Shown here: positions 27,678-34,583 of the stretch, piece after piece | How positions within the stretch are numbered: the stretch's first letter is position 1 | Layout: each line of letters begins with the position of its first letter | Made by a program: the position numbers and the translations under genes | Origin: Catalinimonas alkaloidigena | Lineage (GTDB): Bacteria > Bacteroidota > Bacteroidia > Cytophagales > Flexibacteraceae | DNA: 64,000 nucleotides | Reading direction: 5' to 3' | Assembly: GCF_900100765.1 (NCBI RefSeq) | Contig: NZ_FNFO01000011.1 | Coordinates: forward strand, 186,001-250,000 | The notes under the pieces: model-generated | Told to the model about the DNA's origin: nothing | What the model saw: only the letters and a program-made list of their open reading frames with translations | The model's database searches: none

Positions 27678-30458
27678 CTACTTTGCTTTCAATACGATCA
27701 TGGTCATGTCGTCGTCGTTCTCACGCCCCTGCAACCACGCCCTTGCCACGACCTTGAGGTGAGCGATGATCTCGTCGGCAGATAAGTGCCCTACCTTGCG
27801 GAACTCTTCATTGACCTGTTTCTGACCCAAAATGTCGCCGTCGGGATTGAACAACTCGATCAGGCCGTCAGAGATGGCGAGTACCACGTCGCCGGGAAGC
27901 AACTGCAAGTTGGCTTTCTGATACTGATTGGGCAGATCAGAACCTAGAAACAGTCCCCGAAGGGTGATCACTTCGACCGATTGCGTCTCCGCCCGGTAGA
28001 CCAGAATGGGCGGCATGCCTGACGAAGCGACCATCAGTTTGCCTTTCGACCATTCCATCAGCGAAAGCCCCATGTACATGCCCCGGATGCGCAGGTTGCG
28101 AATGCCCGACGAGACGGATTGCAGCAGCAAAACCGGATCGAGGCGACCTGCCAGCGTCTGGAAATAACTTTTCACCGTAGCAACCACAATTCCGGCCCGC
28201 ATCCCGTGGCCCGTAGCGTCGCCAATGGCAAACAGCGTATGATCACCGTACTGGCGGTAGTCGTAATAATCGCCCCCGACTTCGGCACTGGTCTTCATAA
28301 AGAAACCGATCTCCAGGTCATCGAGCTGCGGCGGCTGTTGCGGCAGCATGGCCTTCTGGATGTTCCGGGCTTCTTCCAGCTCTTTCGTTTTGCGAAGGTT
28401 ATCGGCCTGAATGCTCAGCAGCACTTCTTCTTTTGCTTCCTCGCTGAGGCGCAGTTCGCGGTTGACACGCTCCAGTTCGGCCGCGCGCGTGCTGAGTTCG
28501 TCTTGCGCTAGTTTCAGTTCCGTAACATCGAGCATGGCGCTCACCATACGAATCGCTTCGCCGTCGGGGCTTCGCAAAACATACCCCCGGTCGTACACAT
28601 AGGCGTATGAGCCGTCGGCCCGCCGGAAGCGGTACTCGTCGTACCAGGTCGATTCGCGGCTGTCGATGATCTGGTGAATGCTGGTGGCGATAAGGCTGCG
28701 ATCGTCCGGGTGAATCCGGTTGAGCCACGAGGACGAATCCGGTTCCAGATCGTCGGGACGGTACCCGAAGCGCGTCTGAATACCGTCGTTCCACCAAACC
28801 AGATCGTTCGACAGGTTCCAGTCCCAGATCACGTCGTTGGTCGCCTTGGCCACCAGATTGAAGCGTTCCTCGCTGAGGCGTAATTCTTCCTGCGCAGTCC
28901 GCTGGGAATTGATGTTGATGAGGTACGAAACCCAACGATCCTGGTAACCAGAGAGGCGCGTGCCCCCCACCAGCACGTGAACGCACGAGCCGTCTTTGCG
29001 GTAATGTTGTTTCTCGTAAGGAGAGAAGAATCCCTGTGTGCGAATCAGTTGTGCCGCTTTTTCGTCGGCGGGGTGGTAGCTCGGCGGGGTAATCTGCCGG
29101 CGGTTGTAATGCCCCACCAGCTCTTCGTGGGTGTAGCCGAGCATACTGAGGAAGGCCGAGTTGGCATCCACAATCGTTCCCTCCATATTCCAGAACACGA
29201 TGCCGATGATGTCGGACTCGTACAGCGCGCGGAATTTAGAATCGTTTTCGCGGGCCTGCCGCTCTTGCCTAACCCGATCGGAAATGTCGAGCATAAACGC
29301 CAGCCCTTTTTCGGACTGGTCCGGCAGCATGGCGGCTCCAATCAACACCGGTACGCGGCTGCCGTCTTTCCGAATGTATTCTTTCTCGAAGGGCTGGCAC
29401 ACGCCGGTGGCATCCAGTTGACGCAGGGCGTTCTGATCCAGCGCTTCGTACTCTGGCGGGGTCATGGCCGACCAACTGATACGACCGCGTTGCAAGTCTT
29501 CCTGATCGAAACCCAGCGTGCGCAAAAAGGCGTTGTTGGCCTCGACCACACGTCCCGATTTTTCCCAGAAGAAACTGCAGAGCATGTCCGAGTCGAACAA
29601 GACACGGAACTTGGTTTCGTTCTCGCGGGCGGCTTGCTCCTTGCGAAGCCGGTCGGTGATGTCCAACACAAACGCCAGTGCTTCCTGGGTTTGGGTATCA
29701 AGAGAAGAGGCTCCGATCAGTACGGATACCCGATTCCCGTCTTTCCGAATGTACTCTTTTTCGAACGGGGTAATCTGACCTTTTTGCCACACTTCGGCCA
29801 TCTTCTGCCGACAAAGGTCCTGATGGGCCGGTGGCGTGATGTCCAGCAGATTCAGGCCGTGCCGCAGGTCATCCTGACTATATCCCGTAATGGTCAGGAA
29901 GGCACCATTGGCCTCCAGAATAGCGCCTGTAGCGTCCCATCGGATGATGCCCACCAGTTCGGTGCTGAAGAGCGGTGCGAGGCGCTGTTTAAGCGCTTCT
30001 ACGTGCTGTTCGCGTCGTTTGCGCTCGGTGATGTCGTAGAGATACACGAGGCGGGCGTAAGGCCCCTCAGGCAGCAGACTCGATTCTACCTGCACCCAAC
30101 GTGCCGGGGTGGAAGACGTGGCGCACAACTCCACTTCATACGCCGGCGCGGCGCCTTGTTGTGCCAGTGCCTCGACCATAGCGCGGTCGTGCGAATGGTA
30201 AAGCTGAGGCAGGAGGGACGTCCAGGTGGTATCGCCAGGAGAAAAAACGCCTTCTCCGCATCCGGTCAGGGCCTGAAACGTACGATTGGCCCGGGCAATG
30301 CGCCCTTCTTCGTCAAGCAGTGCCAACCCAATAACCGTCGAGTCAAACAGATGTTGCGACAACGCAGCTTCCTGCCGTAGCGTGGCGTTTGCACGCTCCA
30401 ACTGCTCCAGGCGCTCCTGTAATTCAACTTGTGATAAGTGAGCCGCTCGATGGGTCAT
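27678..30458 (-). CDS. Five-PAS-domain SpoIIE-type serine phosphatase
   Basis: 926 residues, no membrane segment. Five PAS domains at about 36-145, 163-270, 286-395, 411-520 and 531-655, a coiled coil, and a C-terminal PP2C/SpoIIE phosphatase at about 712-925. Metal-binding motifs are all present: EVGGDYYD, IGDATGHGM, ISDGLIE and ENDDDMTMIVL. PAS domains 2-4 resemble each other closely (EYIRKDGNRVSVLIGAS, EYIRKDGSRVPVLIGAA, HYRKDGSCVHVLVGG), pointing to internal duplication. Such phosphatases dephosphorylate STAS-domain anti-anti-sigma proteins in partner-switching circuits. An RsbW-like kinase gene is immediately upstream on the same strand; no STAS protein is in the window. Confidence 0.92.
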   Translation of the reverse strand: MTHRAAHLSQVELQERLEQLERANATLRQEAALSQHLFDSTVIGLALLDEEGRIARANRTFQALTGCGEGVFSPGDTTWTSLLPQLYHSHDRAMVEALAQQGAAPAYEVELCATSSTPARWVQVESSLLPEGPYARLVYLYDITERKRREQHVEALKQRLAPLFSTELVGIIRWDATGAILEANGAFLTITGYSQDDLRHGLNLLDITPPAHQDLCRQKMAEVWQKGQITPFEKEYIRKDGNRVSVLIGASSLDTQTQEALAFVLDITDRLRKEQAARENETKFRVLFDSDMLCSFFWEKSGRVVEANNAFLRTLGFDQEDLQRGRISWSAMTPPEYEALDQNALRQLDATGVCQPFEKEYIRKDGSRVPVLIGAAMLPDQSEKGLAFMLDISDRVRQERQARENDSKFRALYESDIIGIVFWNMEGTIVDANSAFLSMLGYTHEELVGHYNRRQITPPSYHPADEKAAQLIRTQGFFSPYEKQHYRKDGSCVHVLVGGTRLSGYQDRWVSYLININSQRTAQEELRLSEERFNLVAKATNDVIWDWNLSNDLVWWNDGIQTRFGYRPDDLEPDSSSWLNRIHPDDRSLIATSIHQIIDSRESTWYDEYRFRRADGSYAYVYDRGYVLRSPDGEAIRMVSAMLDVTELKLAQDELSTRAAELERVNRELRLSEEAKEEVLLSIQADNLRKTKELEEARNIQKAMLPQQPPQLDDLEIGFFMKTSAEVGGDYYDYRQYGDHTLFAIGDATGHGMRAGIVVATVKSYFQTLAGRLDPVLLLQSVSSGIRNLRIRGMYMGLSLMEWSKGKLMVASSGMPPILVYRAETQSVEVITLRGLFLGSDLPNQYQKANLQLLPGDVVLAISDGLIELFNPDGDILGQKQVNEEFRKVGHLSADEIIAHLKVVARAWLQGRENDDDMTMIVLKAK

Positions 30459-30625
30459 AGATAAACTTCTCTACGGTTACCCTCGAGGTAAATTCGGGGA
30501 ACTGGTTGAGTGATGAACTGAAGAAAGACAATCGTTGGAAATGATGTACTAAAGATAGGAAAGGAATAAAAGTTCACAAGGCTTTTCAAAGCTGATTTGC
30601 CAGGTTTATTTTTAACTAAGGCGAA

Positions 30626-31060
30626 TTAAGCGTTGTTATTGATGGGTTTTAGTAAATTTTTATTCATCAAACAAACATTTTTTCCTCGTGTAAATTTAAA
30701 CTCTACCTTGTCCATGATGTTCTCGACCAACTGCAGGCCCAAGCCTCCTTTGCGTCCCGAGTCTTTGATTTCGTCTACCGGCCGCGACTGATGATTCTTG
30801 TAATCGAACCCGGCGCCCTGGTACTCGACCTCTACCTGAAAAAATGGATTTTTATAGGCCAGCCGAACGACCAGCCAGCGGTCCGGATCGGAGTGGTTGG
30901 CGTGGATGATCGCATTCGCGCATATTTCATCGATCGCCACCAAAATCAAATTGGCTTCGTATGCACTAATCGGAAGATCTTGCATGAAACGACGGGTGGC
31001 TTCCCGCACCTCTTTCAGGTTTTTGGTTTGACAAGGTATGCGTACAGACGCTTTCATCAT
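30626..31060 (-). CDS. RsbW-like ATP-binding protein (anti-sigma/serine kinase family)
   Basis: 144 residues. GHKL-type ATPase fold: N box LVAIDEICANAIIHAN (about 41-56), G1 box GAGFDY and G2 box GRKGGLGLQLVENIMD (about 104-119). This is the HATPase_c_2 type of RsbW/SpoIIAB, which binds or phosphorylates partners in partner-switching systems. Two adjacent ATG codons (31060 and 31057) are possible starts. It precedes the SpoIIE-type phosphatase gene by 167 bases, and the two probably act on the same unseen STAS protein. Whether the target is a sigma factor is unknown. Confidence 0.88.
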   Translation of the reverse strand: MMKASVRIPCQTKNLKEVREATRRFMQDLPISAYEANLILVAIDEICANAIIHANHSDPDRWLVVRLAYKNPFFQVEVEYQGAGFDYKNHQSRPVDEIKDSGRKGGLGLQLVENIMDKVEFKFTRGKNVCLMNKNLLKPINNNA

Positions 31061-31224
31061 ATAGAGTTACTCCTCATCTTTTCTCCTACGCGGTTTTTCA
31101 GAAAAGGATGTACAATTTCCGGTGTGAAGTCCAGGAGGATTCACAATTATAATTCGCGAAGTAGCCCAGGGCAACACCCTCCGGCCGCGACCATGTGGTG
31201 TTATCCGGAAATCTACACAAAATA

Positions 31225-31752
31225 TCACCCAACCTTAATTTTTATAGGAATCATCATATTCTCCCAGGTCAGGTAAATCGTCCCGGCCTGATTACCATCG
31301 CTTTCAATCACAAACTCCATTTGTTCGGCGAAGTCTCGGGCCTTCTTGGGGGATACCTCTACTCGCAATACGTCTTTTTCGGCATTATAGTTAAACGCGC
31401 CCCACTGTTTGGCTTCGTCGTTGAAAATAACGGTCCACCGGTCTGCGGTCGGAATGGTAAACAGGGCATATTCGCCGGCACTCAGTTTTTTCCCTTCCAC
31501 CGTTACGTCTTTGTCAAATTTGATGACGGTCGCCTCGTTGGCACCGGTACGCCACACGTCATTGTAGGGCACCAGGTCTCCCCAAACGGTCCGGCCCTTC
31601 ACGGCAGGCGAACTATAGTCGATCGTGATCGTGGCATCGCCCACTTTGCCGGAAGCAGTTTTCGCCGGACTGGGGCGATCTTGCCCCCAGCAGGAGGTAG
31701 TCAGAAACGTAAGGCACAGCAGCAGGGAGAACGAAGAAACTACCTTTTTCAT
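31225..31752 (-). CDS. DUF2911 family exported protein
   Basis: 175 residues. Signal peptide (VVSSFSLLLCLTFLTTSC, about 4-21) with a possible lipobox ending at Cys21, then the DUF2911 domain: GDATITIDYSSPAVKGRTVW, GDLVPYNDVWRTGANEATVI and the closing IYLTWENMMIPIKIKV. The domain is very common in Bacteroidota; no biochemical function is established. It is monocistronic with a T/A-rich gap on both sides. Confidence 0.87.
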   Translation of the reverse strand: MKKVVSSFSLLLCLTFLTTSCWGQDRPSPAKTASGKVGDATITIDYSSPAVKGRTVWGDLVPYNDVWRTGANEATVIKFDKDVTVEGKKLSAGEYALFTIPTADRWTVIFNDEAKQWGAFNYNAEKDVLRVEVSPKKARDFAEQMEFVIESDGNQAGTIYLTWENMMIPIKIKVG

Positions 31753-31839
31753 GACGAAAAGTGTATTAGGTTATTTTTTGGGGAAATGTAATGGTTTCTG
31801 GGCAAACAGGTTAAGAATCACATCCTTAGCCGCTAAAAT

Positions 31840-31859
31840 TATATTTGTCTTATAAGACA
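31840..31859. promoter_or_regulatory. 14-base perfect palindrome overlapping a -7-like box
   Basis: TGTCTTATAAGACA at 31846-31859 is a perfect palindrome. The plus-strand box TATATTTG (31840-31847), a match to TAnnTTTG, overlaps its left end. It lies in the gap between the DUF2911 gene and mdh, which are both on minus, and could be an operator for the DUF2911 gene or for an unannotated plus-strand transcript. Confidence 0.4.
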
Positions 31860-31933
31860 CAGGACTACTGACCAACGCACAAGTGCAAGGCTGGACTGGT
31901 ACTGGCGACCAAAAGGTAGCGCATCGGCAAAAG

Positions 31934-31970
31934 AAAAAGCCCCTTCGTATCGCAGAAGAGGCTTTTTTTT
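31934..31970. terminator. Bidirectional terminator downstream of mdh
   Basis: AAAAAGCCCCTTC pairs with GAAGAGGCTTTTT (one mismatch) around GTATCGCA. T runs lie on both strands; the minus direction ends mdh, whose stop is at 32000. Confidence 0.82.
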
Positions 31971-31999
31971 GAGTAAGCAGTTGTAGCAGTACGGCAAAA

Positions 32000-32938
32000 C
32001 TAGGCCTTCGCAGGCATGTTATCAAGTACGTCCATCACTTCACGAACTTTCTGGCGTGAAACTTCCAGAAGCGCTTTCTCTTCGTCGTTGAGTTGCAGTT
32101 CGATCACTTTTTCGATGCCGTTTTTGCCCAGGATGACCGGCACGCCCAGGTAACAATCGGAGATGCCGTATTCGCCATCCAGTTTAATGCAAACGGGGAA
32201 CACCCGGCGCTGATCTTTCACGATGGCTTCTACCATCTGAGCGGCCGCCGATCCCGGTGCGTACCAGGCCGATGTGCCCATCAGTTTCACCAGTTCGCCG
32301 CCGCCCGATTTGGTGCGCTCTACAATGGCGTCGAGCTTATCGCTGTCGATCAGTTCGGTGACCGGAATGCCGCCTACGGTAGTGTAGCGGGGCAGGGGCA
32401 CCATCGTATCACCGTGGCCGCCCATCAGCACCGCCTGAATGTCTTTCGGAGAGCAGTTCAGCGCTTCGGCCAGGAACGCCCGGTAGCGAGCGGTATCCAG
32501 AATGCCCGCCATGCCTATCACTTTCGTTTTAGGGAAGCCCGACGTCAGGTGCGCCTGGTAGGTCATCACGTCCAGTGGGTTAGACACCACAATAATGATG
32601 GCATTGGGCGAGTATTTGACGACGCTCTCAGTCACCGACTTTACAATCCCGGCGTTGGTCGAAATCAGGTCGTCGCGGCTCATGCCAGGTTTGCGGGGCA
32701 GCCCGGAAGTGATCACCACCACGTCAGAATCGGCCGTGCGGCTGTAGTCGTTGGTGACGCCGACGGTGCGGGTGTCGTACAGGTTGATGGGAGCTTTCTG
32801 CCAGATGTCGAGTGCCTTACCTTCCGCAAAGCCTTCTTTAATATCGAGCAGAACTACTTCGTTCGCGATTTCGCGGTAGGCCAGCACGTCGGCGCAGGTG
32901 GCTCCTACGTTGCCAGCGCCCACTACGGTTACCTTCAT
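32000..32938 (-). CDS. mdh: Malate dehydrogenase, LDH-like type
   Basis: 312 residues. Oxidises malate to oxaloacetate with NAD in the TCA cycle. NAD-binding GAGNVGATCADVLA (about 7-20); substrate and loop residues in ITSGLPRKPGMSRDDL (two substrate Arg), NPLDVMTY, and the proton-relay pair with Asp in ILDTARYRAF and His in MGGHGDTMVPLPRY. The RKPGM loop marks malate rather than lactate specificity. ATG 32938 follows a near-consensus promoter by about 48 bases. Monocistronic. Confidence 0.97.
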   Translation of the reverse strand: MKVTVVGAGNVGATCADVLAYREIANEVVLLDIKEGFAEGKALDIWQKAPINLYDTRTVGVTNDYSRTADSDVVVITSGLPRKPGMSRDDLISTNAGIVKSVTESVVKYSPNAIIIVVSNPLDVMTYQAHLTSGFPKTKVIGMAGILDTARYRAFLAEALNCSPKDIQAVLMGGHGDTMVPLPRYTTVGGIPVTELIDSDKLDAIVERTKSGGGELVKLMGTSAWYAPGSAAAQMVEAIVKDQRRVFPVCIKLDGEYGISDCYLGVPVILGKNGIEKVIELQLNDEEKALLEVSRQKVREVMDVLDNMPAKA

Positions 32939-32985
32939 ATTCTATGGTGATTTAGGGTGATGAATGGTTAAAATTTAGTAGGTGA

Positions 32986-33016
32986 CAAATGTAGGCACGG
33001 CGGGGTGATTAGGAAA
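32986..33016 (-). promoter_or_regulatory. Promoter of mdh, near-perfect Bacteroidota consensus
   Basis: On the minus strand: TTTC (33013-33016), exactly 19 bases, then TACATTTG (32986-32993). Only one base departs from TTTG-N19-TAnnTTTG. The predicted start of transcription near 32979 leaves a leader of about 40 bases. Confidence 0.7.
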
Positions 33017-33204
33017 GCATCGCAGGAGCGGACTTTCAAAATGACACCCCGCCAGGTCGGCGAAACCTTCCGGACGGAGCGGTAAACTCTTTATTCTGAA
33101 AAAAATATCCGCTAAGCTGTATCTTTTTCGCGTTGCGGCATTATGCAGGCAAATCACCGAAACCCGACCACCCGTTGAGCCACGCTTCGATTTCTGCGGA
33201 CGAA

Positions 33205-33741
33205 ATGATGGAAGAAGCCCTTCAGATTGAAGCGGCCCGGCGCGATCCGGCCCAGTTTCGTCCGCTGTACGAAAAGTATTATTCGACCATTTTCCGATTT
33301 GTATACCGCCGTGTTGACGACAAGGAACTGACCGCCGACCTGACGTCGCAGGTGTTTCTACAGGCCCTGATGCACCTGCCGCGTTACGAAGTCCGTGCGG
33401 TGCCTTTTTCGGCGTGGCTGTACCGCATTGCGACCAACGAAGTGCTTCAGTTTTTCCGGAAGCAAAACCGCGTCGGGGTGGTACGGCAGGTCATGATTGG
33501 CGAAGAACTGGTCAGCGAACTGCACGAAGAAGGGGAGGAGAAAGAGCGGTTGGTGGAGCGGCTGGCCCTGACGTTGGAAAAGCTTTCGGAACAGGAGGTG
33601 CAGTTGATCGAGCTCCGGTTTTACGAACAGATGTCGTTTCGCGACATCGGCTACACGTTGCGCATCACCGAAAACAACGCCAAAGTGCGGACCTACCGTC
33701 TGCTGGAAAAAATGAAGAAGTACATGCTTGGCCTGTCATGA
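33205..33741 (+). CDS. ECF-type RNA polymerase sigma factor
   Basis: 178 residues from ATG 33205 (in-frame TTG codons at 33133 and 33175 are alternatives and would add up to 24 residues). Sigma2 at about residues 15-85 (FRPLYEKYYSTIFRFVYRRV, FSAWLYRIATNEVLQFFRKQ) and sigma4 at about 120-175 (LSEQEVQLIELRFYEQMSFR, DIGYTLRITENNAKVRTYRL). Its stop overlaps the next ATG (ATGA, 33738-33741), the arrangement usually seen between an ECF sigma and its anti-sigma, but the next protein carries a TonB-type C-terminus. Likely controls its own operon of surface proteins up to 38644. Confidence 0.88.
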   Translation: MMEEALQIEAARRDPAQFRPLYEKYYSTIFRFVYRRVDDKELTADLTSQVFLQALMHLPRYEVRAVPFSAWLYRIATNEVLQFFRKQNRVGVVRQVMIGEELVSELHEEGEEKERLVERLALTLEKLSEQEVQLIELRFYEQMSFRDIGYTLRITENNAKVRTYRLLEKMKKYMLGLS

Positions 33742-34574
33742 AAACACAACGCTATAAAGTCATGCTCGAAGAAGATGCCCGGCCCGACGCGGCCCTGCCC
33801 GATGCGGAGATAGAGCCGTTTCGCAATTTTGACGAGTTGCTGCGTCGGCGACGTCTTCTGTTGGTGCGACAGCGTTGGATACGCGGTCTGCTCAGCCTGG
33901 GCGGGGTGGCGTTGCTGGCGGGGGGGCTGTGGTGGATTCTGGAGGCTGAGGCACCGTCGCCCGTTGCGTCCACGCGCATCGCGACCGCAACCGAAGAAAA
34001 GCCGCCGGTCACGTCCCCTGCAAATGAACCGGAACTGCCGTCCGAAATGCCCGAGGCATCCCTTGCCGCCACGCCCGACTCGCTTCCGGGGACGGAAGCA
34101 CCAACTGCCCGTACCGCCCCGCCACCGCGCGAAAACCGACCTACACCGCAAGTAAAAGCACCGCGCTCCGAGTCGGAGCTGCAATCGCAGGCTGTACCGT
34201 CCGAAACTTCGTCGTCGCAACCGCAACCCTCCGCTGCACTCCCCGCGGCGTCCGAACCGGACGCCACCGAAGGCACTTTTGTAGAAGCAGCTCCTACCGG
34301 CGGATATCCCGCGCTGTATCAGTTTTTCGAGGCACAGTTGCAGTATCCGGAAAGCGCGCGTCGCGACGGTATCGCCGGGTCGGTACTGGTCGAATTTAAG
34401 ATCAATGCCGCGGGCAAAGCCGAGCAGATCCATGTCCTGAAAGGCATTAGCCCTGAACTGGACCAGGAAGCCGTGCGGCTGGTGAAGCTGATGCCCGCCT
34501 GGCAACCGGCCCGGCTGAACGGCAAGCCTATGCTGACGCGTCATACAATTCCGTTTAACTTTCAACTCGACTGA
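33738..34574 (+). CDS. TonB-family energy transducer-like protein in the anti-sigma position
   Basis: 278 residues. A cytosolic N-terminus of about 45 residues with an Arg-rich end (LLRRRRLLLVRQRW), one transmembrane segment (GLLSLGGVALLAGGLWWIL, about 50-68), a long Pro/Ser/Glu-rich periplasmic linker (about 75-190) and a C-terminal TonB domain (about 195-278: YPESARRDGIAGSVLVEFKI, then MPAWQPARLNGKPMLTRHTI). TonB C-termini energise outer membrane transporters. The coupled start after an ECF sigma suggests that its cytosolic part may also hold the sigma, which is inference; the sequence there does not show a ZAS or FecR-type anti-sigma motif. ExbB/ExbD are not nearby. Confidence 0.85.
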   Translation: MKTQRYKVMLEEDARPDAALPDAEIEPFRNFDELLRRRRLLLVRQRWIRGLLSLGGVALLAGGLWWILEAEAPSPVASTRIATATEEKPPVTSPANEPELPSEMPEASLAATPDSLPGTEAPTARTAPPPRENRPTPQVKAPRSESELQSQAVPSETSSSQPQPSAALPAASEPDATEGTFVEAAPTGGYPALYQFFEAQLQYPESARRDGIAGSVLVEFKINAAGKAEQIHVLKGISPELDQEAVRLVKLMPAWQPARLNGKPMLTRHTIPFNFQLD

Positions 34575-34583
34575 ACGACCGCT

